Below are positions 23,984 through 36,333 of a DNA stretch of 64,000 nt, in pieces. A model generated the notes under the pieces. The model ran no database searches. It was not told the origin of the DNA and saw only the letters and a list, made by a program, of their open reading frames with translations. Position numbers and translations under genes: made by a program. Source of the stretch: Salvia splendens (taxonomy: Eukaryota; Streptophyta; Magnoliopsida; Lamiales; Lamiaceae); the NCBI RefSeq assembly GCF_004379255.2, contig NC_056039.1:21217883-21281882 (forward strand), read 5' to 3'. Numbering within the stretch: the first letter of the stretch is position 1; each line of letters opens with the position of its first letter.

Positions 23984-24789
23984 TCAGGGGGCATCCCTTT
24001 GCTTCCCTGGGTTCCAGCTTCCATTCTGATTCCAGCTCCCCACTGCATTTACCTTTACCTGGGCTTGGTAATCTTCTTCCCCTGGCGGACCATAATACAG
24101 ATATACTTCCTTTGGACCCAACGCTTTCACCTTTACTGGTGGGGCATGTTGATTACTCCTTTCTATAGCGCTCAAGAGTGCCTTTTCTAGCTTGTTAATC
24201 CGAGCCTCCACGTTTTCTTCTCCTTGCTCTATTGCTACATTAACTGATCCCCTTTTGCGAATTGTGGGATGTGGATTATTATACGCCTTCTTCGCATCAA
24301 TAAGTCTCCCTAAAATCTCTCTGGCCTCGCTCACACGCTTCCTTGAGAAATCCCCTCCGCTCGAGGAGTTCATCAAATCCTTACACTCTAGCGTCATTCC
24401 TTTGTAGAAATTGTTTTAAACCTCCGCATCAGCCAAGCGATTGTTTGGGCATGAATCCAACAGCCCTTTGAAGCGTGACCAATATTGACTCAGGGTCTCA
24501 TCATACTCCTGTGTGCACCCCTGGATTTTTTTCTTGAGAGCATTGGTTTTGGTCGCTGGGAAGAAATAGTCCAAAGAAGGTCTGCCCACGAACGAATAGA
24601 ATTCGATGGTAGTCTCAACAACCACGTGTTGGCTTCACCCTTCAATGCAAAAGGAAGCGCGTGTAGCCTATAATCTTCCTCGCTCGACGCAGAGGCCTTT
24701 TTTGAATTCCATTGAGTTAACAAATCACTATATTTTGTGGGCCTGTTCCTTGAATTTTGGGCCTTACTATAAATAGCACCTTTTATCAT
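23984..24789 (-). pseudogene. gag: Ty3/gypsy gag (Retrotrans_gag), frameshifted
   Basis: Three overlapping minus-strand frames together cover a plant gypsy capsid. In order: LHALPFALKGEANTWLLRLP (about 24645), then DYFFPATKTNALKKKIQGC and SQYWSRFKGLLDSCPNNRL (24425-24580), then SGGDFSRKRVSEAREILGRL (about 24340). These are the hallmarks of the gag of Athila/Tat-like elements. The gag is split by frame changes near 24570 and 24420, and no protease or zinc knuckle follows. It begins right after the diverged LTR that ends at 23946, but in an order that does not form one intact element, so nesting is likely. Confidence 0.78.
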
Positions 24790-25719
24790 TTTATTCCTTA
24801 ATTTTTGATAAAATTAGATGCTTGAGAGATTTGTTCCTCTTGAAGAGGTTTTGTATCCAATTCCTAGTTATAGGTTGCTTGAATCCATCAATTCTTAGTG
24901 AATCATGGATCAAGTAGAGCAATGTTTTGAGGATTGTGGTTTTCCTAGAAGACTTAGCTTATTCCAATAATGACATTTCATCTCTTAATCCACATTATCT
25001 TATGTTGATCCTCTTCTTTTAGCTTAGATTCAATGGATCTTGTTGGATCTTTGTTTTATCTTTGATTGCTTGAGAAATTGAAAACCTATTCCACAAAAAT
25101 TGTTAGATCAAACATCATCAAAGGTATAATTCTTTTGTTAATGGATCATAATCTATATGGATCCTTATCATTTAATCTAAATTATGGATTATAATTTAAT
25201 TATTAAAGAAATTCCAAATGGGGAGGCCCAATCTAAGCCCCATAGATCCCTAACCTAGCCCATCACAAACTCTATAAATAGGATGAAGGAGGTGTGACAA
25301 AACACACATCACACAAAACCTAAACCTAGCCTCCAAGCTTGCAAGATTTTCGAGCTCCTCACTAATAGGAGATTTCGAAATTGCAAAGTTTGTGCAATTG
25401 ATTTTCCTTGTCTTCTCCTTCAAGATCCTTATAATTTCTAATAGATTCCTCCCACAAGGAAGTTAGATCTAGAGTTGGGTTATAGGTTAGAAGATCTTTG
25501 GTTTTGCAATAAAGCTTCAAGATCTACACGTGGACAAGTAGCACGCTACTTCAATTCTTTGGAGAATCAAAATTGTAAGATTCAATATCATAATTTAATA
25601 TTAAAATTATGTGATTAATTGTGCAATAATATGTATCTACATGTTGAAGCATGAAACTGAATAGATTCACATAATCTCCTAAATAGATTCTTTTATGAAT
25701 TTATTTAATTTGCAATTTC
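24790..25719 (+). other. Probable LTR/leader remnant, non-coding
   Basis: About 930 bp without a convincing gene. On the plus strand a TATA-like box (TATAAATA, about 25275) is followed by a transcript-like leader. The phrase 'gatctacacgtggacaagta' (about 25520) resembles parts of plant copia LTRs. I could not find matching second copies or clear termini, so the identity is tentative. Confidence 0.3.
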
Positions 25720-27043
25720 TGTTGTGCAAATCCCATCATACCATGCTACACATTTATTTCCACCGCGTGTGGACCAATAAAACTCCAAAGAATCGTCGAT
25801 TGCTTGCGCCTTCTCCACGTGATGTTCTTCGTACTCAACCAAGAATCTTCTAATCTGTATCCGGAACTCAGAATCTAACCTTTGGGCGGGCAAAGCTTGT
25901 CAGAATTGAAAGGGGCTTGATTAGAAAGAAGACAGAATTTCAGATCTGGAGATAAGTGAAAGAATCGTTCCTTCTGGAGAGAGAGAGGAACGAAATTTTT
26001 GAAAAATTAATTAATTTGTCTTCTCTCTAATCTCTTTTATATAGAGAGTTATGATGAGCCAGATTAGGGATCAATGGAGGTCGGACTTGGGCCAAACCTG
26101 TTAGACCTTTACTAATTAAATTGAACCCCAATTTAATACAAGTCCAACAGAATATTATTATCAGCCACTACAGTAAAATAATATTGACTGCCCTCCAATC
26201 CCATATTATGAGTAATCCGGGCTTTACCTCTTTAATTTATTATTTCCCGTGTTTATGTCCATTAATTAATTTAAGCATGCTATTTGACTTTAATTAATTA
26301 ATATCTTTTTCCAAGAGTTGTCTAGTTCAAAATCTTTATTTATTATTCTGGAATAAATTCCAACCGGCCGGGTTTCAGAATAATAAAACCTTTTTCGAAC
26401 ACCTCTTCAGGATATTATCAAACTGGACTCACCCAGCACATGATTCATTGCAATAACAATACTAGCACCTCTAGACATTAATCACCACTACCCAAGATAT
26501 CACGATTCTTGGATTGCGAAAAATTCACACCATTTGATAAATCAAAGTAGTGCATAATCAATATCGTATGCTCAATGTTATATCAACAATGATTAAGAAA
26601 TAACAATCACTGAGACCTCGTCTTTCAGTAAATAGCAAGAAAGACTTATCTCAACTGTTAGATCCTTCAGTGCTATACCACACTAGTGTCGTTTATTTCC
26701 TAAGGAAAGGAAACATGCAGACTGACACTGCAACCTTTCACGATAGGTAGCCAAAGCCTATCTAGATTGTGAAATTCTATTTCTCTTCTACAAAGGACCG
26801 ACTGCGTCACCTTCTGTGAACGTCGTACACGACCAGTCTACTATGCAGAAGAATTAGACTTATTTGCTTCTTATACATTTAAATGTTTGAGAAACATCTT
26901 ATAAATGCATAAGTAAACACCAATGCGATAAAATTAATTCTTCTCGCCTTGGGTTAAAAGTGGATTGTAGAGTTTATTGTACACAAGCAATTCTATCCGT
27001 GCAACATGCTCGAAATATGCTTTTCAGTATACCAATCCTAACA
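25720..27043 (-). mobile_element. Ty1/copia 3' LTR
   Basis: On the minus strand it starts TGTTAGGATTGG at 27043 and ends TTTGCACAACA at 25720, giving matching TGTT...AACA ends and a length of 1324 bp. A polypurine tract (AGTATAAGTGGGAGAT on the minus strand) abuts the high end. The internal part 26572-26964 is repeated at 1-393. A 5 bp target duplication on the far side (expected to match 25715-25719, atttc) cannot be checked because the 5' half is missing. Confidence 0.75.
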
Positions 27044-27060
27044 ATCTCCCACTTATACTC
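27044..27060 (-). promoter_or_regulatory. Polypurine tract of copia element
   Basis: The minus strand reads GAGTATAAGTGGGAGA immediately before the LTR start, the usual plant copia plus-strand primer. A second similar purine run lies near 27095-27115, a common feature of this group. Confidence 0.7.
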
Positions 27061-27179
27061 AAAATCATGCTTTCGAGTATACCCACTGCCAAAACTCTCC
27101 CACTTATACTCTAAGCAGGTCTCGAACCATGATACATCGAACTACCATACTTTTCACCTCATGTGTAAATCATGTTACC

Positions 27180-28980
27180 ATATAGGCATTTTGTAAAAAA
27201 AATTCTGCCTGGTTGTTCTCTGATGATATCTTGGTACCCATGATGTCTCGCTGCGCACTTTTCCTTAATTAATTTCATACTTCCGCTATATGTGATTGTT
27301 TAGCTTCATCAGCTTGTGTTTCCCTTGAGTTAGACATATGACTAGAGTAATTATAACAAAATATAATACTCATACACATACTCAGAATCACGGTCAAAGC
27401 TATTTGGAAGTTACTGAGATTAACAACTACCTTAGTAGTTTATGATGAAACCACACTTGTAATTTTCATGAAAGAGTCTGTGATGTAATCACACTCCTTC
27501 ATGACTCAGTTTTCAACTCCTAACGTTAACACATAGTTAGAGGATAACTCGATCATCAATCAATTATAAAATCGAGTCGATGTAACATAAAGGACATAAC
27601 ATGGATGTCTGGTAAACTAGAGCATACCGTTTAGTCTTCTTCAAGTACTATAGTATATTCTTTACCCAATCCAATGTCCTTGGCCATGGTTAAAATGATA
27701 TCATGCTTCTATGCCAACGACAAAGCTAATATCTAACTTAATACACATCATAGCATATATGAGACTTCCAATTATGGAACTTGTCTCATTCTTCTTGATC
27801 TCATTCAATGTCGAAAAACACTTGACTAGAGACAAAATAATTCCGTCTAGAAAAAGAAAAACCTTTTCTTGGAATTTTCAATGCTAAAGTGTCTAAGTAT
27901 TGTGTAGATGTAGGATTCTTTAAGAAAACATACATTCTTTTTCTAGCAATCTAATGACACAGATGCTTAGAATGTAACTAGAGTATCTTAAATCCATCAT
28001 CCTTAAGCTGGGTAGACGACCAGTTTCCTACGCTAGATAACCCTCTTAGTTGTTTATCAACTTTTATAGATGTCATCATCATAGAGTACCAAGAATACCA
28101 AATATAGTGCACTTTCAACCCTCTTAGTGCACTTTCTTGTCCTGTATTACATAACCATTAAGATGTTCCATGCAGATGATCTCCTCAAGACTTCTACTTA
28201 AAGAAAACTGTCTTGACAATCATAGTAAATACATCCTAATTTATGTAGGCTACAATAGACAATATACAGATCGACTTAGGCAAAAATGGCAGGCGAGAAT
28301 ATAATTCTCTCTGGGTATAACCCTTTGCCATTATTCTAGCCTTTTGAGATCCATGCTTACACTTGCAGGTCTACTAGCTCCCACTGACTGAAATAGTCTA
28401 TGGGTAGTATCGCAAGTCTTGCAAACATTCTTATCTATTTAAGATTGTTATTCAGAATCTATCATCTTATCAAGAATGATTATCTGAATAAGTCATTGCG
28501 TCCTTGTAGTTACATGGATTATGTTCAAGTTGATCTAAGACTGAGTCTTAAGACTCTTTTAGACCCATGAACTTATTATGTTCGCAAAGAACGCTCCCAC
28601 TACGACACGACTCTTACAATCTTAGGTACAAACGTTGATTTTATTAGTGCACAAGTTTCTAATGGTATGACTTCTTGGTTAAGATGGAAAATAGATATTC
28701 TCATTATCTTGAGAATTATCATGTGTGTTAGGCTTGTAGTTCTCCTCATAATCTTCATCAAAGAATCTAGTATTCGTGTAAACAAACACATATCTTGCCG
28801 TGAAGATTATAGAACCTGTACCTTTTCTATCATATGGGACAACCTTAAAACATACCTCAGTACACAACTCCAATTACTTGGATACCTTTTCCAAAACATG
28901 TGTTGGAATAACTCCACACCTTGTGATGTGCTGGACTAGACTTGCCTCTAGTCCACAACTCGCGTGTTGTAGAAGGTACT
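27180..28980 (-). pseudogene. pol: Decayed copia pol (integrase end, RT, RNase H)
   Basis: Minus strand, high to low. An integrase-linker piece comes first (28680-28870), with VFVYTNTRFFDEDYEENYKP matching the copia 'VFVSTNARFLEEDY' motif. Reverse transcriptase text follows, such as KARIMAKGYTQRE (about 28310), then a VDKQLRGLS-type stretch (about 28050). Next comes TLDWVKNIL...KKTKRYALVY (about 27620), and an RNase H tail with KISSENNQAE near 27200. Many stops and frame changes make this a non-functional relic. Its outer part from 28801 is also present in the right arm of the inverted repeat (to 62201). Confidence 0.7.
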
Positions 28981-29106
28981 GATGTTATGGTAGTTTCTTT
29001 AAGGTATAACTCATATATCCCATCAATGATAAGGTGTTATTGAGTAAAACTGTTCACTTATCGAACTTGTCTTCGAGAGACTTCGATATCTTCTTATATC
29101 GAACTT

Positions 29107-30664
29107 CATCCGTTGGGTGTTACTTCTAGAGGAATTTGATTGGGAGGTTAAAGACAAGAAAGGAACAGAGAACAAGGTGGCTGACCACCTGAGTCGTATT
29201 TTCTAAGGGGAGACCGAGGAAGCAATACCATATGCATTTCCCCGAGGAACATTTGTACTATTTGAAAGCATTTCCAAGACCTATCAGTTGGGAAAAGATT
29301 ATGGCGTTAATAGGTCCAGGGGATGCCGAGAAAGGGAACTGCCGGATAAATGCTGAACCGTGGTTCACGGACCTAGCAAATTACTTGGTCACTAGAGAGG
29401 TGCCCAGTTCACAAGAAATCTCCCGGGCTCAGAAGATGAAACTGAAAAGTGAAGCCAAGTACTACTTTTGGGACGACCCGTATCTATGGAGAATGGGAGC
29501 CGACCAGGTAATTAGAAGGTGTATTCTAGAATGGGAACAGAGAGATGTGCTCAATCACTGCCATGCCCTAGTGTGTGGAGGTCACTTAGGACCTAGGAAG
29601 ACCGCGAGGAAAGTGTTAGAAGTGGTTTTTACTGGCCTACATTGCATAAAGATGCTTTCGAATTTTGTCAAAATTGTGAAAAATGTCAACAGGCAGGGGG
29701 AATTTCCAAGAGGGACGAAATGCCGCAGGTCCCTGTGATTGTTTGTGAGATCTTCGATGTATGGGGAATGGATTTCATGTGGCCATTTCCTTCTTCATAC
29801 GGATACACATATATCCTTGTGGCGGTGGATTATGTGTCGAAATGGATAGAGGCCAAGGCTACTACCTCTTGTGAAGCCGGTGAGGTGGCCAAATTTCTTA
29901 AGTGTAATATTTTTAGTAGGTATGGAGTGCCTAGGGCTGTTATTTCGGATCAAGGAACTCACTTCCGGAACCGAACGATTGAAGCTCTAATGAAAAAATA
30001 TGGAGTCCACCACAGGTTGTCCATACCATATCATCCTCAGTCTAACGACCAGGCGGAAATATCAAATAGGGAGATCAAAGCAATACTAGAGAAGAAGGTG
30101 AACCTGTCAAGGAAAGACTAGAGTAAGAGGCTTGACGACGCACTATGGGCTTACAGAACAGCATATAAAACGCCCATTGGAATGTCTCCTCACAGGTTAG
30201 TGTTCAGCAAGATGTGCTACTTGCCGGTAGGACTGGAGCACAGGGAATACTGGGCGGTCAAGGAGATTAACATGAACCCTCAAGCTTGTGAGGAAGAAAG
30301 AAAACTGTAGCTGTAGGAGCTGGAAGAATTGAGGCTTGAGTCTTACGAGTTCGCGATGTGGTACAAGGAAAAGACTAAGCTCTGGCATGATAAGAATCTC
30401 CGGACCAAGGAACTACAAGTTGGGCAGAAAGTTCTCCTATTCCAGTCCAGGCTTAAGCTGATGCCTGGAAAGCTAAAGTCCAAGTGGATCGGACCATATA
30501 CTATCGTTGGCCTTCGTGCAAATGGAGCAGTAGATATCCAAGGAGGTGCCTCGAATTATGTGCCTTTCCTCGTCAATGGTCATCGCGTGAAGGTATTTAG
30601 GGATAACTCGGAGCTGTGTGTAGTGGACGAAGTGCCTCTACGCGCACTCCCTGATATCGCCTAA
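29107..30664 (+). pseudogene. pol: Gypsy RNase H end and integrase, left arm, broken
   Basis: In order: the end of RNase H ([20 protein letters not shown], about 29135-29200), a stop, the H-H-C-C zinc-binding region (HALVCGGHL ... CQNCEKCQ), the integrase core with the D, D and E residues in [16 protein letters not shown] and HPQSNDQAE, and a C-terminal domain (30329-30664, PGKLKSKWIGPY). The type is Athila/Tat-like Ty3/gypsy. Breaks seen against the right arm: one extra base near 29238, one missing base near 29620, a stop at 30119, and stops near 30308 and 30314. It cannot make a whole integrase. Confidence 0.9.
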
Positions 30665-32256
30665 CCACTCTAGGAAGGAAATGTTCTTGAAGAAATCCTG
30701 GGTCAAGTAAATTGAGAAGTTTTTTTATCCATACCCTGACCCAGGGGATCTCAAGAATACTTGAAAGAAAGTGTAAATATTTAATCGCTTTTCTTTAAAC
30801 AAGAAAATCCCAAACAAAGTAAAAAATAATAATCTTCCAAAAATATTTTCGAAATACCAGACTCCGTAGGCAACTTGAGTTATCATTTGTTAAACCCTTG
30901 ACCTGGGAGTCTGGCGTTTCAATTTCGTTTTTTTTTTCTTCTTTCTTTTCAGTTATGTGTTATGTGCTCAACATGCTTTAACTTGTTTATATGTGTTGTG
31001 CCTTCACACACTTAGCCTAATTTTGGGTCTAAGTGTGAGAAGAGGTTGTTTTGTTTTCAAACATGTTTTGCTTAAGTGTGTTGTACCTTCTCCCACTTAG
31101 CCCGATGTTCGGTCTAAGTGTGAGAAGTTTGTATTTTTTTTTTTTTGCTTATTGGTTGTTTGTTTTGTCTTGGTTTGTACTGTTTTCCTTCCCTGTTTCC
31201 CCCCTTCACTAGGATAGCTTGGGGACAAGCCGGAGTGTGTGGGAGGGGGAGGGAGTAAGTGCAGTTTCTTTTGTTTTTTTGTCTAGGTTTTTGTGTTTGT
31301 GTATAGCATGGGTTAGTGATATAATAAGGAAAGATCCCCTTAGTGAGAGCGATTGAAGATAGGTTGCATGTCAACTTTGATGCCTTTTTCATTAATAAGC
31401 TGAATGCGGCCTGAATGAAGTAAGGACGATAGAAGATGCCTTAGATAACCTAGTTGTGCAGCCCTACTATAAGAGCGAGTTATAAGCCTAAACACTTTGA
31501 GCTGACTTGTAAAAAAATGGGCAGCCACTTGATGCTTAGGGAGTAGAGTATAAAGGGAAGAATGGGTTTTGGAGGTATAAGCTGGACGAAGTTTAGGGGA
31601 GGAGTAAATTGAAAAGATTTGGAGGTATAAGCTGGACGAAGTCCAGGGGGAGGAGTAAATTGAAAGAATTTGGAGGTATAAGCTGGACGAAGTCCAGAAA
31701 AGAAAAAAAGAAAAAAAATATATAGAAAAAATCTGTTATAGAGAAAGGGAAAAATTCCTTAAAGGCAGGAAGCAATAGTAACCTGACCCAGGAAATTAAT
31801 AGAGAAAAGGAGTAGTAAGATGAGAAACTCTCATAACCTGACGCATCAGTGGTGTAACTTTGATTTTAGAGCGCTTCGATCCTAACATCCCTAGTGAGGA
31901 ATGAGTGATTGAGCGAACCTAACAGCTAGGAAATCGATAGGCTATCTTGACGAAGTGAAAGACCGTTTAGGCAGAAGAGGGAAAGGGGAAGATTTGAAGA
32001 TTGTAGACGATCGGATAGAACTTAAGCTTGTGGGGACGATCGTCTAAAAGTTGAAACTGGTTCATGCTTATGTGTTTTGTTTTCCTTTGTGTTTGTTCCC
32101 TTTTTGTGTGTCAGTAGTATGTCTAGATCTAGGAGTCTGTACTTTGTTCGTGTCTTGTTTGTAGAGTCGTTCATAGGAACCGTGCATTGAAATTCGTCTT
32201 ATTCTTTTTCTTGTCTTTCATGCTTGAGGACAAGCATGGTTTAAGTGTGAGCAGTT
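30665..32256 (+). other. Long non-coding 3' region of gypsy element
   Basis: Between the integrase stop and the LTR, typical of the long 3' region of Athila/Tat elements. It repeats phrases such as 'cacacttagcc' and 'ctaagtgtgagaagag' and ends in a purine tract (caagcatggtttaagtgtga, about 32232) just before the LTR. A 50 bp tandem repeat lies at 31571-31697. No envelope-like frame is convincing here. Confidence 0.6.
31571..31697. repeat. ~50 bp tandem repeat, 2.5 copies
   Basis: 'ggaggtataagctggacgaa' followed by 'gtccagggggaggagtaaat' occurs three times in a row, the last partial. The mirror copy lies at about 59294-59420. Confidence 0.85.
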
Positions 32257-33700
32257 TGATAAGGCTAATTTCATGCATAGGTCTAGGGGATAAGTTCATG
32301 AAATTACGGGGTCTAACACACGTCTTAAGCCAGGTATGTAGAAGAATTTTGCCAGGTCCAAGAAAGAGAGAGGACAATCACATGGTCCGAGGAAAATGGC
32401 GAAAAAGTGAGCATTGTGGAGGAAATTGCAAGACGGTGGAAATCTCAGAGCTGAAGGGTAGAATGGAGATTTCTACGAAGGCTTCTAGAAGATTATGTCC
32501 ACGCCTATATAAGGAAGGAAGCATGCATTCTAGAGGGACCTTCTTGGTGGAGGCTTCGTTACGGATTGTAGCTAGGAGCTCACTTTTCTCTTACACACTT
32601 GAGTTCTTTTTGGGAAATTCGGGGGTTCCCGTCTGGGTTCACTTCCTGTTTACAGTAGTTTTATTTGGGTGTACCACCGTCCTGTCGAGGGCGAAGAAAT
32701 AATTTCCAATTTATTTCTCGTTATTTTGTGGATTTCACCGAGCTTCGTTGTTCGAAGCTCGGCACTCTGTTTACCCTTTATTTTGTGGGTTTATGCAAGT
32801 TATTTTCCATAATGTTGATGGTGTTTGTTTCTGCTTCAGTTACTGTGTTTTTCTGGAGTTCGTGCTAGTACTTGTTTTGGATGCTTTTCGCATTTGCTCA
32901 CTGAATCTGAGTAGAATTGTTTGAATTGGTTGTTGATCGGAGTAGATCTTTAGAATCGGAAGTTATGGGGATGATTCTGGTTGTTGTAGGACTCGGATCG
33001 CTTGGATCCGGAGTGGATTAAGCATCCGATGAGAGATCTAAACAGAGTTGGTTTAATTTGATGCCTAGCCTTTGTGTTTTTATATCGCTCCGTCTAGTTT
33101 ATGTAGATCTGTGTTATTTCCGGTTTGTTGCAAGTTTCCGACGACCAAACTTTTATATTCTGTTCGAATCAGGGTATGTGCTCTGTTTCCTTCATCTTCG
33201 TGTCTGATTCAGCTAGAGAAATGCATGTCGTTGTTAGTTAAATTCCCAGTTCGTTATTAGCAGCTTTTCTGCCGTACCTGCTATTTCTGGAATGATGGTC
33301 CCCACTGTTATTCGTTTTCTGTCTAGCTAAATTAGGTAGTCGTTTACACGGTCTAGGAAGTGAATTTAATATCTAGCAGTCATGAGGACGTTTGATCTCA
33401 GCATCTTTACAGTTTTCTAGGTCTAGTGTTACATTTCTTGCCTAGGTCTAGTTGTAGTTATATCTCAACCCAGTTTGCGTGGCAGCAGCTGCCTTTGTCA
33501 AGAGTCTCTAAATGCTTTCTTACGTGTCCGTCTTCGTGGGATCGACCCCTACTTCTCTATACTAATCCATAGTATTCGGGTTGAGGGATCTTTGAATGGG
33601 AGTTTTGTGTGTACAACGACAGAGCATTCCGTGTTCCATTGAGTTCCTAGACCAAGTGATCTAGTGGGTTCATAGGACTTGGTATCTCGACCTAGCACAT
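32257..33700 (+). mobile_element. Athila/Tat-like gypsy LTR, left arm
   Basis: The LTR starts TGATAAGGCTAATTTCATGC directly after a purine tract, the arrangement known for this group. Towards its end lies 'cgtgggatcgacccctactt' (about 33536), a phrase common near the 3' end of such LTRs. The exact CA end is uncertain, so 33700 is approximate. The frame at 32187-32702 spans the LTR start and is not considered coding. Confidence 0.6.
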
Positions 33701-34242
33701 CACATCACCCTCTCTCCCTTCAATAATACATCACACATGAAAAGATTAAGGCATAATTCTCACTCGGGTAATAGCATGAATCAAGGCAAACAAGAAATTC
33801 GTTACTTATGCACCTATCACTCGGGTGGTCATTTTCGACCCCTTTCTGACTCTCCGAAGCTGAATTTGAGACACACGGCCAGGTGAATTACAGGGTAATA
33901 ATTCACCCAGCCGCGTGAGATTTCTGGACAATGTTCATAAAACTGCTATAACTTCTTCTACGGGACTCCACTTGAGGCGTTAAAGATACCCATGTGAAGC
34001 ACTTCTACGGGACTCCGCTTGGGGGCTGATTGGACTTTAAAATCTCCAGTAAAACTTTCTCAAACCAAGGCTGTTGCACATCGACATATTTTGTACCTTT
34101 TTTTACACATTCTTAACAAAATGATCAACATACCAACATAATAGAAAAGTAGATATAAGCACGCCTAATAATAGATGAAATATGATCAAATTCATACAAA
34201 ACCACCCTCTAAAACCATGTAAAATCCAAGTATGTCAGCTCA
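33701..34242 (-). mobile_element. Opposite-strand LTR-like piece
   Basis: Read on the minus strand it begins TGAGCTGACATACTTGGATT at 34242 and continues TTACATGGTTTTAGAGGGTG, which resembles the start of another gypsy LTR. It also carries a 'cttctacgggactcc' direct repeat (about 33955 and 34003). It lies between the plus-strand LTR and the gag remnant, so a small fragment of a second element is likely. No coding sequence is seen. Confidence 0.35.
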
Positions 34243-35078
34243 CAACAACACCTTCAGAACAACATGCAAACGAATAACGACGTGGTGCATAAGCTACAGG
34301 ACGCCCAACAGGGACAAAAGGCGGCCATGGATATGTTTGCAAAACAACTTTCTTAGATAGCTACTTCCTTAAGTGAGATGCGTGGGAACGAAGGAAGAAT
34401 CCCAGCTACAGTCAAGCCACCGAATAGGACAAACATCAACCAAATCACCTTGAGATTAGGACGAGAGTATAAGGGACCGACAATGAAGATTAATGAAGGA
34501 GTACCTACTGTGGTAAGCGAGGAATGAGATAACCCGGTCTAGCAGAATGAAGATACTGAAACAGGGGAAGCGGAAACATGGGATGACATCTAGATCGGTG
34601 ACTTGAGGAAGCCACTACCCCAGATGGCTGAACCGTTCCCCCTAAGTCCATGAACTGAAGTGGAGAGTGAAAAAATAAGGATGGAAATTGAAGAGTCTTC
34701 CAAGGGAAATTCCAGCAACACAGTCAAGCAAGTTAAACCATTCCCTTATCGAGAGGGGAGGTCACGAAGAAGAAAAAAGATCCCGTGGATTTCATGGAAT
34801 TTCTTGGCAAACTGGAGATCAACCCACCATTCCTACAAGCTCTGAAATTACCTCTTTTCAACAAGTTCATCAAGGAATTTTTGCTAGGAAGACCAAATCC
34901 GATGGGAAGATAGTGATCGGAGAGAGTGTTTTAGCGGTAATCCAAAAGAGGAGGATGCCATCAAAGCAGACCGACCCATGCATGTTTACCTTGCCTATTT
35001 CAATTGGAGATGTGAAAGTCGAGCATGCATGTGTGATCTAGGTACGTCTATCAATGTGTTGCCGCTTTCAATTTACCT
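34243..35078 (+). pseudogene. Gypsy gag C-terminus and protease remnant, left arm
   Basis: Plus strand, several frames. A QKAAMDMFAKQLS region (about 34315) is followed by QITLRLGREYKGP (about 34440), the usual end of Athila/Tat gag. Then come DPVDFMEFLGKLEI and LPLFNKFIKEFLLGR (about 34782-34890), and finally TDPCMFTLPISIGDVKVEHA and the aspartic-protease motif DLGTSINVLPLSIY (about 35035-35078). Stops and frame changes interrupt it. The sequence leaves the element immediately after the protease motif and enters host-like DNA. Confidence 0.78.
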
Positions 35079-35190
35079 TGTTCTGGCCGCCGTTCTCAAA
35101 CCAGCAACACTCATCCATCTTCTCCATCTCTCTCGACCAATTCCTTCCATCTCTTTTGTGCCCATCACCCGTAGCAAAATGTCTAGGTAA
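35079..35190 (+). other. Host-like leader with possible splice donor
   Basis: Directly after the protease motif the sequence becomes CT-rich ('ccatcttctccatctctctc'), ending aaaATGTCTAGGTAAGG. This resembles a gene 5' leader, a start codon and a strong splice donor (AG/GTAAGG, about 35186). I do not recognise the gene; it may belong with the exons from 36387. Confidence 0.3.
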
Positions 35191-35610
35191 GGAAGTCTAG
35201 AATTTTGTTCATCTGTTGAATTTCCTTTGTATTTAGAGTTGGTTCCATCGCTAAAGCAAATGAAAAGATACTTTTCTTTAATTTGTTATGTTAATTAATT
35301 GATTTTCAGAGAAAAACTCTAAAGTTATTTTTTTCATGATATATTTTTTTAAAAAAATAAACTCCTATAAAAAGGAGGAAATTATTACAAATAAACTCCT
35401 ATAGAGAGGAGGAAATTAGGACATATTGAATGCTTGAGGATCTAGGATATGAATTTCGTGGGATCGAATATAACAAAGTATTAATAATATATATAATATT
35501 ATATTTTAAAAACTATTAAAATAATAAAATTTAACTAGTTCTATTTTTTAAAGTACATTTCTAAGAGTTTTCATAACTAAATATTACTACTATAAAATTG
35601 TTGAAGTAAA

Positions 35611-35866
35611 ATCATGGTTTCAATAATTTAAATATTTATTTATAAATTTATATTTAAATAATAATTTCTTTGTTATTTATCAATAATATGAATAAAATAA
35701 AATTTAAGTAAAATTATGTGTTTTAAAATATTTTTTAATCATGGTTTCAATAATTTAAATATTTATTTATAAATTTATATTTAAATAATAATTTCTTTGT
35801 TATTTATCAATAATATGAATAAAATAAAATTTAAGTAAATTATGTGTTTTAAAATATTTTTTATAA
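35611..35866. repeat. 127 bp tandem duplication, left arm only
   Basis: The block beginning 'tcatggtttcaataatttaa' at 35612 starts again at 35739. The right arm (about 55250-55385) has a single copy. With a 12 bp difference in the AACAAT repeat at 35998-36024, this accounts exactly for the 139 bp shift in arm alignment here. Confidence 0.85.
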
Positions 35867-35997
35867 ATTTATATTTAGATATTTTTAAATAATATTTTCT
35901 TGGTTATTGTCAATAATTTGAATGAAATAGAATTACAATGGATTGGCCAATAAAAAAATGAAAATTACGTATAGAATTAGAAGGGGAATGACCATTA

Positions 35998-36024
35998 AAT
36001 AACAATAACAATAACAATAACAAT
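35998..36024. repeat. (AACAAT)n microsatellite
   Basis: Four units here and two in the mirror position near 55105, a 12 bp length difference between arms. Confidence 0.85.
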
Positions 36025-36333
36025 CAAACCAATTTACTTATTCAATTAAATCAGTCATTAACTTTTTAAGTGAGCCTCGATTTGAAAAAAAGGGAAGAAA
36101 CGGTTGTCTTCCTCGACTCATTTAGTGAGCCCTCGATTTGAAAAAAAGGAAGAACTCTGAACTTTTCTGCCTCCGGACTTCCCCATATTCCTCCTCTAGT
36201 CTTCACAACAAGTTTTCTTATTCCCCTCTTGTTTATCTTCAAATACTGAAGGATTCGGAGGAGGTGGACCTTCCGTGGGGTCGGAGGTCAAAGGTCGATT
36301 ATTCAAGTTTTCCGGCAATGCTCGGTGGCTGGC

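Noticed and set aside
31114..31392. 92-residue frame in the gypsy 3' region
   Set aside because: Low-complexity lysine/threonine-rich text opposite a T-rich run, with no domain.
32187..32702. 171-residue frame, and its mirror at 58289-58804
   Set aside because: It runs across the junction of the 3' region and the LTR start, and its content matches no known protein; conservation between arms only reflects duplication.
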